A stretch of DNA of 64,000 bases from an uncultured Lachnospiraceae bacterium (GTDB taxonomy: Bacteria > Bacillota > Clostridia > Lachnospirales > Lachnospiraceae): the NCBI GenBank assembly GCA_900544445.1, contig UQVK01000002.1:45265-109264 (forward strand), read 5' to 3'. Shown here piece by piece: positions 9,165 through 18,733 of the stretch. The notes beneath the pieces were generated by a model. The model saw nothing but the letters and a program-made list of their open reading frames with translations. It did not search any database and was not told where the DNA came from. The position numbers and the translations under genes are program-made. Every line of letters begins with the position of its first letter. Within the stretch, counting starts at the first letter, position 1.

Positions 9165-11224
9165 AGTACTGGTTGATGCAGAGATTAAAAAGAAGAGATT
9201 TCCTTATACTGATGGCTTTCTCCGCGGCTTTTGCAGTATTCCTGATTCTTCTGGTAAAAGTGGAAATCTCCGGAAATATTCCTGATTATGTGTCGCATAT
9301 CGGGCATGAGGGAGAAGAACAGTTTATTTATTATCTTCAGGATGGACAGACGATTGAACAGAGGTTCAGCAGCCCTCATGATTTTGATTTTGCAACCATT
9401 AATTTTTCTGACCATGATACAGTTATCAGCGGGAAAACTTTTCTGACAGTTAAAGATGAGGAAACCGGAGAACTTTTAGAATATCGGGAAATCAATAATT
9501 CGGATATTCATTACGGGCAGCCAGTCAAATTCCTTCAGGAAGGCGGGCAGGAAGGCGTGGCGTATCTTGTCGAACTGCAGTTTGAAGGAATGGGAGAAAA
9601 CGGACTGGGAATATATGGATACCCATCAGAAGAGGAAGGCGCGTCTGTTGACGGTGGTCTTTCGGAGTATGCGGTAGGGGTGGGGGCGCATTCTTATACG
9701 AATGTTTTCAAAACGCTTGTTGTGGTGGTAATAGGAGTAATTCTGTTTCAGATTTTCTTCGTAGGCGCTCTTGTGACACAGACGAAATTGAAGGAGGAGT
9801 ATCTTTTTCTTGGAATTGCGGTACCGATAGGAGTCCTTTTTCTCAGTTTCCTGTCGGTGAACTCGGTTCATGACGGAAGCACCCACCTTGCAAAAACTTA
9901 TCATTATTCTAATGTTATACTGGGGAGAGGCGAGTCTGATGCCAGCAACCGTATTATGCTGAAAGAAGATGAAGCAGAAGTATTTAACAGTATGTATGAG
10001 AATTACAGAAGAGAAAATGAGGTGGCATATGAATTTGAGGAAAGCGTGGAAGATTTCGGAAAAAGTTCATCTAACGATGAATGGGTGGAAGGCCATAGGA
10101 TCCGGGGAACAAGCGCATCGAGCTTCTTGGAATATTTTCCGGGGGCGTTAGGAATAACATTGGGCAGAATTCTGGGTGTAAGCGCCAGAATGAATCTCCT
10201 GATTGCAAAATGCATGTTTTTTCTGTTCTATATAGGGGCTGTATTCCTGGCAATACGAATTTCACCGTATCTGAAAATGGGAATTGCATTTTGCGGTCTG
10301 CTTCCGATGGCAATGTATCAGGCGGCAGGGATCACCTATGATTCTGTGGTTACGGCGATGGCTTTTCTTTTGAGTGCTCTGTTTTTTAAGCTAAGGGAAC
10401 AAAAGCTTTCCGGATGGGAAATGGCGCTCTACTTTGCAGCAGCGGTCGTGCTGGGGTGTTGTAAAGGCGGATTTTATCTTGTACTGATTCTGCCTTTTCT
10501 TTTTATTCCGGCAGTGAGATATGGAGGAAAAAGGAGAAAAGCGCTGATGTGCGTTGGAGGGCTTGTGGCTGGCGGCATTGCCATGTTCCTGGTGTCCTTT
10601 GATGTTTACTGGAGCGTACTGGCGGGTATCTTTCAGATTCCGGTCGGAACAACGGAAGCGGTATCAGAGGCTGTAACATCAACAGCAGCAACAACGGGAA
10701 CTTTTGAGAATGTTGTACCTGAAACACAGAGGGCATCATATGGAGTTTCCTATCTTTTCCACAGTTTTCCCGGTTTCCTGAAACTGCTTATCCGTACATT
10801 GGCAGAACAGGCGGAATTTTATCTTGGAGGCCTGATCGGTTATCGAATGGCCTGGACGGATGAAACGGTAAGCTGGACCATATTACTGCTCTTCTGTGTT
10901 CTGATATTTGCCACTGTCGGTAAAGTGGAGAATGAAAATCCTCAAAAGGTTTCCCTGTGTGACAGAGTGCTCTGCCTAGGGGTGATCGGGCTGGAGATAT
11001 TTGCCTTTCATGTGCTGATGTTGGTAGAAACGCCGCAAAATGCTCAGGTCATTACCGGTGTGCAGGGGAGATATTTTCTGGCGTTTACCCCGTTGCTGCT
11101 TTTGATGATCTACAATAGTCAGAGGAAAAGCAGTGTGATGGGGATGAAGCGGCTGTTCTATTTCTATGCCTGTACGGAAGGGCTATATATGTACAGTTTT
11201 TTGAAAATATTTCTGGCTATTTGA
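9161..11224 (+). CDS. DUF2142 membrane protein, putative GT-C-type transferase
   Basis: About 687 residues. One N-terminal helix is followed by a ~170-residue extracytoplasmic domain and then about ten helices. The HDGSTHLAKTYHYSN segment after TM3 and GLLPMAMYQAAGITYDSV match, from memory, the two hallmark regions of DUF2142 proteins, which occur in cell-wall polysaccharide loci and are thought to be GT-C transferases. A Ser/Thr/Ala-rich external loop lies near residues 500-525. Start ATG 9161 overlaps the upstream stop and follows GAGGAG, so it is preferred over in-frame codons further upstream. Confidence 0.7.
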   Translation: MKYWLMQRLKRRDFLILMAFSAAFAVFLILLVKVEISGNIPDYVSHIGHEGEEQFIYYLQDGQTIEQRFSSPHDFDFATINFSDHDTVISGKTFLTVKDEETGELLEYREINNSDIHYGQPVKFLQEGGQEGVAYLVELQFEGMGENGLGIYGYPSEEEGASVDGGLSEYAVGVGAHSYTNVFKTLVVVVIGVILFQIFFVGALVTQTKLKEEYLFLGIAVPIGVLFLSFLSVNSVHDGSTHLAKTYHYSNVILGRGESDASNRIMLKEDEAEVFNSMYENYRRENEVAYEFEESVEDFGKSSSNDEWVEGHRIRGTSASSFLEYFPGALGITLGRILGVSARMNLLIAKCMFFLFYIGAVFLAIRISPYLKMGIAFCGLLPMAMYQAAGITYDSVVTAMAFLLSALFFKLREQKLSGWEMALYFAAAVVLGCCKGGFYLVLILPFLFIPAVRYGGKRRKALMCVGGLVAGGIAMFLVSFDVYWSVLAGIFQIPVGTTEAVSEAVTSTAATTGTFENVVPETQRASYGVSYLFHSFPGFLKLLIRTLAEQAEFYLGGLIGYRMAWTDETVSWTILLLFCVLIFATVGKVENENPQKVSLCDRVLCLGVIGLEIFAFHVLMLVETPQNAQVITGVQGRYFLAFTPLLLLMIYNSQRKSSVMGMKRLFYFYACTEGLYMYSFLKIFLAI

Positions 11225-11241
11225 TGCAGAAGGAGGATGCA

Positions 11242-11961
11242 GTGAAGATCCTGATCATTATTCCGGCTTATAATGAGGAAGCCAACATAGAGAAGGTGGT
11301 CAATCATATCGTCATTAATTTCCCACAGTATGACTGCCTGGTGGTAAACGACGGTTCCATGGACCACACGGGAGAATTGTGTGAGAAGAATGGGTATGCA
11401 GTGCTGAATCTTCCTATTAATCTTGGGATCGGCGGAGCAGTGCAGGCAGGATATCTGTATGCCAGAAAGAACAATTATGACATCGCCATACAGATCGACG
11501 GAGACGGGCAGCATAATATTGCGTACGCACAGCAGATGATTGATCTGCTCGAAAAGAAAGAGGCGGATGTGGTAATCGGTTCCCGTTTCCTCCGAAGAGA
11601 GGGCTTTCAGTCCTCCGGTGCGCGACGAGCCGGCATCCGGCTTCTGAGCATATTGATCCGGTTTTGCACTGGAACAAAGGTATATGATGTGACAAGTGGT
11701 TTCCGGGCGGTCAATAAGAATTTTATTGAGATTTACAGCAGAGATTATTCCAGTGACTATCCGGAGCCGGAGGCAATCGTTACAGCTGTTATGTATGGCG
11801 GAAGAGTTCGAGAGGTTCCGGTAGTGATGAATGAACGGCAGGGCGGGGTAAGCTCTATAAAATTCTGGAATTCCATCTACTATATGATCAAGGTAACGCT
11901 TGCCATCTTGATACGAAGGCTAAGCTATGGAGTGAGAAGGGACAGAAAGGAGAATCTATGA
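11242..11961 (+). CDS. GT2 polyprenyl-phosphate sugar synthase (DPM/GtrB type)
   Basis: About 239 residues, cytoplasmic, no C-terminal membrane helices. Motifs in order: IIPAYNEEANIEKVV, VVNDGSMDHT, and the metal-binding IQIDGDGQH, followed by GSRFL. This is the classic layout of dolichyl-phosphate mannose synthase-like enzymes, which make polyprenyl-phosphate sugars for GT-C transferases on the outer face. GTG 11242 is preceded by AGGAGG (11231-11236, five-base spacing), better than the TTG or ATG at 11221/11224. The next gene is DUF2304; this pair is a recurrent association. It probably supplies the lipid-linked donor for the YfhO and DUF2142 proteins upstream. Confidence 0.85.
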   Translation: MKILIIIPAYNEEANIEKVVNHIVINFPQYDCLVVNDGSMDHTGELCEKNGYAVLNLPINLGIGGAVQAGYLYARKNNYDIAIQIDGDGQHNIAYAQQMIDLLEKKEADVVIGSRFLRREGFQSSGARRAGIRLLSILIRFCTGTKVYDVTSGFRAVNKNFIEIYSRDYSSDYPEPEAIVTAVMYGGRVREVPVVMNERQGGVSSIKFWNSIYYMIKVTLAILIRRLSYGVRRDRKENL

Positions 11962-12344
11962 TACCTGCTACACTGCGGCTTGTGCTGATTTTGGCACTGG
12001 TTGTATATTTCATTATGATTCTGGTCTTTTTGAAAAATAAGACGCTGGAGCTTCGTTACACACTGCTGTGGATGTTCGCCGGCGCGGTACTGGCTATCCT
12101 GGTGATCTGGCCGGAAACACTGACCCGTCTGATCCGGCCGATAGGGATACAGAGCAATATGAACGGTCTGTTCATCATGGCCATCGCATTTATTGTCATG
12201 ATCATGATGTCCTTGACCTCCATTGTATCCCGGCAGGCCAGTAAAATCAGAAACCTGATCCAGGAGATTGCCATACTGGAGAAGCAGGTGCGTGAATTGG
12301 AAAAAAGAATTGAACACAAAGCGGTGGAACAAAAAGAGGGGTAA
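11958..12344 (+). CDS. DUF2304 small membrane protein
   Basis: 128 residues with three hydrophobic helices (around 6-24, 34-52 and 68-90), then a charged coiled-coil-like tail (SRQASKIRNLIQEIAILEKQ). Length and layout match DUF2304 proteins, which usually sit directly after DPM-type GT2 genes. Such proteins are proposed to anchor or assist the soluble synthase, or to flip its lipid product. The ATGA overlap with the upstream gene supports a two-subunit unit. No catalytic residues are visible. Confidence 0.8.
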   Translation: MIPATLRLVLILALVVYFIMILVFLKNKTLELRYTLLWMFAGAVLAILVIWPETLTRLIRPIGIQSNMNGLFIMAIAFIVMIMMSLTSIVSRQASKIRNLIQEIAILEKQVRELEKRIEHKAVEQKEG

Positions 12345-12348
12345 TTAG

Positions 12349-13464
12349 ATGGAGATAGCAATCGATCTTCTCTGGCTGCGTCCGAGGCAGGTGGGAGGAA
12401 CAGAATCTTATATCAGAAATCTTCTGGACGGTTTCCAGAAGCTGGACCGGGATTACCAGTTCGTTCTTATGGTATCCAGAGACAACGCGGAAACCTTTGA
12501 AAAATACGAGAAAGATCCACGTTTCCGGCTTTTAAGGACAAATGTGCTGTCCGCAAACATAGCCGGAAGGATCCTCTGGCAGTATTTTTTTCAGAACAGA
12601 CTGCTTCGGAAAAATGGACTACGCAAATGCTTTATTCCGGTATACTGCCGCCCGCTGTTTAACGGAGGAATTATCTATGTTAATGTAATCCATGACCTTC
12701 AGGCGTACCATTATCCGCAGTATCATCCCATTCATGAGATCGCGTACTCCCGGCTGAGCTGGTGGCTGGACAGCCACCTGAGCAGGAAAATCATCGCTAT
12801 ATCAGAATGGGTGAAAAAAGATATTCTCCAAAAGTACCGGGTGCCGGGAGAAAAGATCAGGGTGATCTATAATCCGATACTGATCCATCCGGATGAAATG
12901 GGGGAACCGAACCTGTTGCAGGAAAAGTTCGGCGTAAAGGAAAAGGGGTATTTTTATACGGTATCACAGATGATCCCGCATAAGAATCTGAAAACATTGA
13001 TCCGGATGATGGAGCTCATAAAAAAGAATCAGGAAAAACTGCCGAACAAACTTCTGATTTCCGGAGTTAACGGTTCTGCGGCAGAGGAACTGAAAAAGAC
13101 GATCCGCGAAAAACAGTTGGAAGAAAATGTGATATTAACCGGTTTTGTAGAGAATTCGGAAAGAAATGTCCTGTACAAGAACTGTTTTGCTTTCCTGTTC
13201 CCAAGCATCTTTGAGGGATTTGGAATGCCGCCAGTGGAAGCGATGCTGCTGGGCGCAACAGTGGTTACCACAAAATGTGCCAGCATACCTGAGATTACGC
13301 AGAATAAAGCAAACTATGTAGAAGATCCTTTTGATGAAAGAGAATGGGTGGAAGCTATCCATAACGCGGTAAACAGGGATGAAGAGGTAGATTTTTCGCG
13401 ATATGATCAGAAAAAACTGGCGGAGGATTACCTGAATTTTCTGGAAGAAGCATTCCGGGAATAA
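12349..13464 (+). CDS. GT4-family glycosyltransferase
   Basis: 371 residues, GT-B fold. The N-terminus has a Gly-rich acceptor loop (PRQVGGTESYI). The donor half carries FLFPSIFEGFGMPPVEAMLLG, whose E-x7-E pair contacts the nucleotide sugar in GT4 retaining enzymes, and a conserved ASIPEI after it. It resembles mannosyl- or rhamnosyl-extending cytoplasmic transferases. Strong ribosome site GAGGGG (12336-12341). Substrate not determinable. Confidence 0.85.
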   Translation: MEIAIDLLWLRPRQVGGTESYIRNLLDGFQKLDRDYQFVLMVSRDNAETFEKYEKDPRFRLLRTNVLSANIAGRILWQYFFQNRLLRKNGLRKCFIPVYCRPLFNGGIIYVNVIHDLQAYHYPQYHPIHEIAYSRLSWWLDSHLSRKIIAISEWVKKDILQKYRVPGEKIRVIYNPILIHPDEMGEPNLLQEKFGVKEKGYFYTVSQMIPHKNLKTLIRMMELIKKNQEKLPNKLLISGVNGSAAEELKKTIREKQLEENVILTGFVENSERNVLYKNCFAFLFPSIFEGFGMPPVEAMLLGATVVTTKCASIPEITQNKANYVEDPFDEREWVEAIHNAVNRDEEVDFSRYDQKKLAEDYLNFLEEAFRE

Positions 13465-13478
13465 GGGAAAACAGAATT

Positions 13479-14384
13479 ATGTCAAAATTGGGAGTTGTTC
13501 TGGTAAATTATAACGGAATAGAGTATAATGAAGCCTGTATTAATTCCATATGTGCCAGTGACTGGAATGGCGAAATCCTGGTATTCTGTGTGGATAATAA
13601 TTCACAGGATGGCTCTCCCTCCCGGCTTCAGGAGCGTTATGGAGATAAAGAATGGTTTCGCCTTATCAGTATGAAAAAAAACGCGGGCTTTTCGGCAGCA
13701 AACAATGCAGGGTTGCACGAAGCGGTCGAAGCGGGATGCAATCTCCTGATGATTCTGAATAATGATACTTGTATTGAGAAGGATATGATCAGGAAGCTTG
13801 CGGCATGTGTGGAAGGGAAGGCTTGCATCGCAGCGCCGAAGATCTGCTACTGGGATCGGAAGGATACCATATGGTCGGCAGGTGGTGGCCTGACCCCGGT
13901 CATAAAGAAGCCTGTCAGCTTCGGCGAGGGAGAGAAGGATACGGGCCAATATGGGCAGGAAAAAGAGTGTTCCTGCCTGAATGGCTGCTGTATGTTCCTT
14001 TCAACGGAAACATTTCTCCGGATCGGAGATATGGACGAGGACTTTTTCCTTTATTATGAGGATACGGAATACTGTATGAGGGCGATGGAAAAAGGAATTC
14101 GTCTTCTGTACTGCCCGGACGCCAGAATGTATCATAAAGTGAGCGCATCTACAGGAGGCAGCACAAGTCCGGCATGCGCCTATTATATCAGTCGCAACTG
14201 GCCGATGTGTATGAAAAAAAGAATGGAAAAATGGAGATTTCCACTGTTCCTTCTGTATTTTCTGATCAACAGGTCAGCATGCTTTCTGCTTTGGATGGTG
14301 CAGGGAAGAAAGGATCTGGTCAGCGCAGGAATGAAGGGAATGGCAGATTTCCTGGCGGGAAGAACTGGAAAGTACGGGGAGTAG
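13479..14384 (+). CDS. GT2-family glycosyltransferase, rhamnosyltransferase-like
   Basis: 301 residues. VVLVNYNGIEYNEACINSI at the N-terminus, then VDNNSQDGS, KNAGFSAANNAG and the divalent-metal motif ILNNDT, followed by EDFFLYYEDTEY with the catalytic base region. This is the order seen in WbbL/rhamnosyltransferase-type inverting GT2 enzymes. The C-terminal ~60 residues are hydrophobic (FPLFLLYFLI) and may associate with the membrane. It sits between a GT4 and a fucosyltransferase-like gene, so it probably adds one sugar of the repeat unit. Confidence 0.8.
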   Translation: MSKLGVVLVNYNGIEYNEACINSICASDWNGEILVFCVDNNSQDGSPSRLQERYGDKEWFRLISMKKNAGFSAANNAGLHEAVEAGCNLLMILNNDTCIEKDMIRKLAACVEGKACIAAPKICYWDRKDTIWSAGGGLTPVIKKPVSFGEGEKDTGQYGQEKECSCLNGCCMFLSTETFLRIGDMDEDFFLYYEDTEYCMRAMEKGIRLLYCPDARMYHKVSASTGGSTSPACAYYISRNWPMCMKKRMEKWRFPLFLLYFLINRSACFLLWMVQGRKDLVSAGMKGMADFLAGRTGKYGE

Positions 14385-14391
14385 AGAAAGC

Positions 14392-15372
14392 GTGTTAAGC
14401 AGATCGGATATGATTGAACAGGTCAGTATTGCCATAAGTAAGGTCAGGGACTTTATGACTCATGAATGGCCTTATTATAGAAAACGGCTGACAAAAAAAT
14501 ATTATATTATCAGACGCCCAGAGCTTGGGGCAGGTTTTTTTTCCAATTACTGGTGGGTGATGGGGCATATTGTTTTTGCAAATAAACTGGGATATATTCC
14601 GGTTGTGGATATGGAAAATTATCGTACGCTGTACAGCGAAGACGAACCGGTCTATGGAGAAACCAATGCCTGGAATTATTATTTTGAGAATGTGGGCAAG
14701 GCTTCTTTAAAAGAGGCTTATGCGAGTGGGAAATATGTGTTTGCAGAAGAGAGACCGCTGAATCAATATGCCAACAGATTCTGCCAGGCAGAATACCGTT
14801 TCCCGACAGAGAGGGCAATAGACTTTTATTTTCCTGTTATAAAAAAGCATATGCGGATAAGACCGGAACTGGAAAAGGATTTTGAACGTCAATGGCTGAA
14901 TGAAACGAAGGGGCACCATGTGCTTGGCATACATGTCCGGGGAACAGACATGAGGAATGACCTGGGACATCCAGTCCCCGCAGAGACGCAGAAATATATA
15001 GAGCAGGCAAAAATACTGGTGAATCGTTATCCGGAAATAGACAGAATTTTTCTTGCTACTGACGAAGAAAATATTCTTCATTTATTTGAGGAAGCGTTCG
15101 ACAAAAAAGAACAGAAGCCGTTCGTCTTCTGGAATCCGGCTTTCCGGAATAGAAAAGAGCAGGAGCATGGGAAGGCAACAGGCATACATGAACAGAAGCC
15201 GGATCATATGAGAGAGCATCACAGATATCTGATGGGACTGGAAGTGCTTAAAGATGCCTTTTTCCTGGGAAGGTGTGATTATCTTTTGTGCGGACACTCC
15301 AATATTACAAATGTGGTCATACTTTGGAATAACCACCGGTATAAAGATCTTATCTGTCTGGAGCATGAATAA
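14392..15372 (+). CDS. fucosyltransferase-like GT-B protein (second of three)
   Basis: 326 residues. VLGIHVRGTDMRNDLGH is a good match to the H-x-R-x-T/G-D motif of GT23/NodZ-type fucosyltransferases. IFLATDEENILHLF and LLCGHSNITNVVILW follow in the same order as in the paralogues at 2143 and 34595. The N-terminal PELGAGFFSNYWWVMGHIVFA parallels AQCKAGLFSLVMTNMG in the first copy. GTG 14392 is used as start; ATG 14410 is possible. The sugar donor is not shown by the sequence. Confidence 0.6.
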   Translation: MLSRSDMIEQVSIAISKVRDFMTHEWPYYRKRLTKKYYIIRRPELGAGFFSNYWWVMGHIVFANKLGYIPVVDMENYRTLYSEDEPVYGETNAWNYYFENVGKASLKEAYASGKYVFAEERPLNQYANRFCQAEYRFPTERAIDFYFPVIKKHMRIRPELEKDFERQWLNETKGHHVLGIHVRGTDMRNDLGHPVPAETQKYIEQAKILVNRYPEIDRIFLATDEENILHLFEEAFDKKEQKPFVFWNPAFRNRKEQEHGKATGIHEQKPDHMREHHRYLMGLEVLKDAFFLGRCDYLLCGHSNITNVVILWNNHRYKDLICLEHE

Positions 15373-15426
15373 AAAGGGCAGAAGCATGAGAGATGGCGAA
15401 TGGAATTGGATAAGGAAGGAAATCGG

Positions 15427-16521
15427 ATGAAAAAGGGATATTACATTCACTTTCAAGGCAGAACGTCGATTGGCGTGAGCAAAAAAATCGATATGCAGCT
15501 GAAGGAATTCAGAAGGTTTTACGATATGGAAGAAAAGGAAGTGGAAACGGTGCAGAGAAATCTGTTCCAGAGAATCCTTGGGCTGTTTCCTGCCGCATCC
15601 ATCAAGAGAGACTATGAGAAGGCGCTGGAAAGTATGGAACAGCCGGATTTCATCTATGCGCGCAGGACGGTCGCCGACAGGGCATACGTGAACTTCTGGA
15701 AGGAAATTAGAAAGAAATATCCCAGATGTAAGATTATTATAGAAATTTTCACGTATCCGTATGATAGGGATGATTTCGGGAAATGGAATGCATGGCCGTT
15801 TTATATCAAGGAGCTTATATATAGAAGAAAATTGAAAAATTATGTGGACAGGTTTGTGACGTATTCAGAGGATGATATTATTTTTGGTGTACCTACCATT
15901 AAAACCATGAACGGAATAGATGTGAGCAGCTTTCATCCCGTTTCTGGCAGACACAGGGGAGAAGGTATTGGTCTGCTTTCCATTGCATATATGCAGAAGC
16001 ACCATGGTTATGAAAGAATTATAAAGGGGATGGCAACCTATTACCGTAGTAATCCGCAAAGAAAGGTAATTCTATATATGGTAGGAGATGGGCCGGAAAA
16101 GAAGAACTATGTCGAACTGACAGAAAAATATTCCTTAACGGAGTATATCAAATTTTATCCTACCTTAAAGGGTGAAAAACTGGATGAGATGTATGGGTAT
16201 GCAGATGTGGCCCTGGCTTCTTTCGGCATGTATAAGCTGGGAATTAACCGGTTGAGCGCTCTAAAAACGAGAGAATATCTGGCTAAAGGTCTTCCCATAG
16301 CGACAGGTTGTCCGATTGATATTCTGAATAAGGATGAGTATCCGTATGTTTGTGAATTTGATAATGAGAATACAGAGATAAATATACTCAAACTGGTTGA
16401 TTTTGTTAATAGAATTGATCATTATGGAAGAGAAAAAGTAATAAAGGAAATACGGAGTTTTGCTGAAAAAACTGTTGATATGAAGGCTGCAATGAAGCCG
16501 GTCATTCAATTTATAGGATAA
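15427..16521 (+). CDS. GT4-like glycosyltransferase
   Basis: About 364 residues, soluble GT-B-like. MNGIDVSSFHP marks the start of the donor domain, followed by LYMVGDGPEKKNY and the C-terminal ALKTREYLAKGLPIATG, the counterpart of the E-x7-E region. The N-terminal half is divergent, with a basic early section and FTYPYDRDDFG. Start ATG 15427 follows AAGGAAGGA with six-base spacing; ATG 15400 lacks one. The downstream neighbour is the first gene of the UDP-diacetamido-uronate set, 13 bases on. The assigned family is firm, the sugar unknown. Confidence 0.75.
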   Translation: MKKGYYIHFQGRTSIGVSKKIDMQLKEFRRFYDMEEKEVETVQRNLFQRILGLFPAASIKRDYEKALESMEQPDFIYARRTVADRAYVNFWKEIRKKYPRCKIIIEIFTYPYDRDDFGKWNAWPFYIKELIYRRKLKNYVDRFVTYSEDDIIFGVPTIKTMNGIDVSSFHPVSGRHRGEGIGLLSIAYMQKHHGYERIIKGMATYYRSNPQRKVILYMVGDGPEKKNYVELTEKYSLTEYIKFYPTLKGEKLDEMYGYADVALASFGMYKLGINRLSALKTREYLAKGLPIATGCPIDILNKDEYPYVCEFDNENTEINILKLVDFVNRIDHYGREKVIKEIRSFAEKTVDMKAAMKPVIQFIG

Positions 16522-16534
16522 TGGAAGGAAGAAA

Positions 16535-17617
16535 ATGTTGAAAAAGAAAGTCGTTCATATTGTGGGAAACCGTCCCCAGTTTATAAAACTGGCTCCTGTC
16601 TCGGCACAGTTAAGAGAAAGAGGAGCAGAAGAGCTTATTATTCATACGGGTCAGCACTACGATGCAAATATGTCTGATATTTTTTTTGAAGAATTAGGAA
16701 TACCAAAGCCTTATATAAATCTTGGAATCGGAAGCGGCTCCCATGCTGAAATGACGGCTAAGGCTCTGTGCGGACTTGAACGGGAGCTGGAAAAGATATC
16801 TCCGGATATTGCCTTAATATATGGGGATACAGATTCTACCCTGGCAGGAGCTCTCGCAGCCTCCAAATTAAATATTCCGCTTGCCCATATTGAAGCAGGA
16901 GAACGTACCTTTAACAAAACAAATCCGGAAGAAAAAAACAGGATAGTTGCCGATCATCTGTCCGATCTGCTGTTCTGCTCGGATAACTCTTCCTATGAAA
17001 ATTTAGGCAAAGAGGGATGTGGAGATCATGCATTTGTAGTTGGGGATGTGATGTATGATACTTATAAAAGATGTACGGGAATTGAAAAAAAGAAGGTATG
17101 TTCAGAAGATTATGTTCTGATGACATGGCACAGGGCAGAGAATACATGTTCATATGAAAGAATGAATAATATTCTTGAAATGATCAGACAGATTCCGGAG
17201 TTGGTTATATGTCCTATGCATCCAAGAACCCGCACTAAACTGCAGGAATATGATCTGATGAGCAAGGCAGAGCAATTGGATAATTTTGAAGTCATTTCTC
17301 CTCTGGGATATTTGGAGATGATGAATTATGTTTCAGGCTGTAAATGGATTCTGACAGATTCCGGAGGGTTATCCAAAGAATCATCATTTGCCGGTGTCAG
17401 ATGCCTGTTTATGCTGGAACTTGATGTGTGGAAAGAACTGAGAGACTGCGGTTGGATAACTCAGGTGAATCCGGACAATAAGGAGGATGTTGAAAATAAA
17501 ATACGCCTGAGCAGATCTTTTGTAAAGGTGGATGAAAAGGATGTGCCACATTTTTTCGGAGATGGGAATGCATCTGGGAAAATAGTGGATATTCTTCAAC
17601 AGAAACAATATATTTAA
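16535..17617 (+). CDS. wbpI: UDP-N-acetylglucosamine-type 2-epimerase (WbpI/WlbD-like)
   Basis: Non-hydrolysing 2-epimerase of 360 residues. NRPQFIKLAPVSAQL, IIHTGQHYDANMSD, YGDTDSTLAG, HIEAGERTF and PEEKNRIVADHLSD are all family hallmarks. It reads closer to WbpI, which epimerises UDP-GlcNAc3NAcA to UDP-ManNAc3NAcA, than to general WecB, notably the DANMSDIFFEELGIPKP block. The next three genes supply the preceding steps of that pathway, which strengthens the assignment. The 6-dehydrogenase (WbpA) that should start the route is not in the window. Ribosome site AAGGAAG. Confidence 0.8.
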   Translation: MLKKKVVHIVGNRPQFIKLAPVSAQLRERGAEELIIHTGQHYDANMSDIFFEELGIPKPYINLGIGSGSHAEMTAKALCGLERELEKISPDIALIYGDTDSTLAGALAASKLNIPLAHIEAGERTFNKTNPEEKNRIVADHLSDLLFCSDNSSYENLGKEGCGDHAFVVGDVMYDTYKRCTGIEKKKVCSEDYVLMTWHRAENTCSYERMNNILEMIRQIPELVICPMHPRTRTKLQEYDLMSKAEQLDNFEVISPLGYLEMMNYVSGCKWILTDSGGLSKESSFAGVRCLFMLELDVWKELRDCGWITQVNPDNKEDVENKIRLSRSFVKVDEKDVPHFFGDGNASGKIVDILQQKQYI

Positions 17618-17629
17618 TAGGGGAGCAAG

Positions 17630-18730
17630 ATGGAAAAAAGAATGAGATATGCTTTAATTGGATGCGGAAGAATATCACCCAATCATATTGCTGCGGCAAA
17701 GGCCAATAATTTGGAAATTGTAGCTGTTTGTGATATTGTTCCGGAAAATATGGATGATAAGATTCTGAAATTTGATCTCCCGGGTTCTGTCAGAAAGTAT
17801 ACAGATTACAAACAGATGCTTGAGATTGAAAAGCCGGAACTGGCAGCAATCGCAACAGAAAGCGGAAAGCATGCCCAGATTGCTTTGGACTGTATTGAGA
17901 GTGGCTGTAACGTGATTATAGAGAAACCGATTGCCCTATCGTTGAAGGATGCAGATGCCATCATTGAAGCGGCAGAGAGGACGGGAGTAAAGGTATGTGC
18001 CTGTCATCAGAATCGTTTTAATAAGTCGGTACAGAAGATCAGGGAAGCGGTTGAGAAGAAACGGTTTGGCAGAATGTTTTATGGAACTGCCCATATCAGA
18101 TGGAACCGGGGGTATGAGTATTATTCCCGGGCAAAGTGGCGTGGAACCTGGGAACAGGATGGCGGTGCACTGATGAACCAGTGTATTCATAATATCGACC
18201 TTCTTCGATGGATGATGGGAGATGAGATTGAAGAAGTTGTCGGAATGACAGATCGGCTGAACCATAACTATATTGAAGCTGAGGACTTGGGCATCGCGCT
18301 TATTAAATTTAAAAACGGCAGTTATGGCATTGTAGAGGGAACTACGGATATCTATCCGCAGAATCTGGAAGAGACACTGTATCTGTTCGGTGAAAAGGGA
18401 ACGGTTAAGGCAGGGGGACAGTCTGTTAATATTATTGAGGAGTGGCGCTTTTCCGATATGCTGGACGACCCGGATGAGGTAAAGGCGCACTATCATGAGG
18501 CGCCCCCCAATGTATATGGCTTTGGGCATACTCCTTTATATGCGGATGTGATCGAAGCAATTCAGACGGACAGAGCTCCTTACGTGGATGCAAGAGCGGG
18601 AAGAAGAGCATTGGAATTGGTGCTTGCTATATATAAATCTGCAGCGGAAGGATGCAGCGTCAAACTCCCATTAGTGGAATGTTCAACAACCGATTTCCTT
18701 GGAAGATTTCCGGCAACTTACCAGAGGTGA
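17630..18730 (+). CDS. wbpB: Gfo/Idh/MocA 3-dehydrogenase (WbpB/WlbA-like)
   Basis: 366 residues. Rossmann motif IGCGRISPNHI near the N-terminus, EKPIALSL with the family lysine, then CHQNRFNKSVQKIR and MNQCIHNIDLLRWMMG with the catalytic His/Asp. These segments match, from memory, WlbA/WbpB, the NAD-dependent enzyme that oxidises C3 of UDP-GlcNAcA to the 3-keto sugar. The product is transaminated by the enzyme at 19261 and acetylated by that at 18734. Ribosome site GGGGAG just upstream. Confidence 0.85.
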   Translation: MEKRMRYALIGCGRISPNHIAAAKANNLEIVAVCDIVPENMDDKILKFDLPGSVRKYTDYKQMLEIEKPELAAIATESGKHAQIALDCIESGCNVIIEKPIALSLKDADAIIEAAERTGVKVCACHQNRFNKSVQKIREAVEKKRFGRMFYGTAHIRWNRGYEYYSRAKWRGTWEQDGGALMNQCIHNIDLLRWMMGDEIEEVVGMTDRLNHNYIEAEDLGIALIKFKNGSYGIVEGTTDIYPQNLEETLYLFGEKGTVKAGGQSVNIIEEWRFSDMLDDPDEVKAHYHEAPPNVYGFGHTPLYADVIEAIQTDRAPYVDARAGRRALELVLAIYKSAAEGCSVKLPLVECSTTDFLGRFPATYQR

Positions 18731-18733
18731 ACG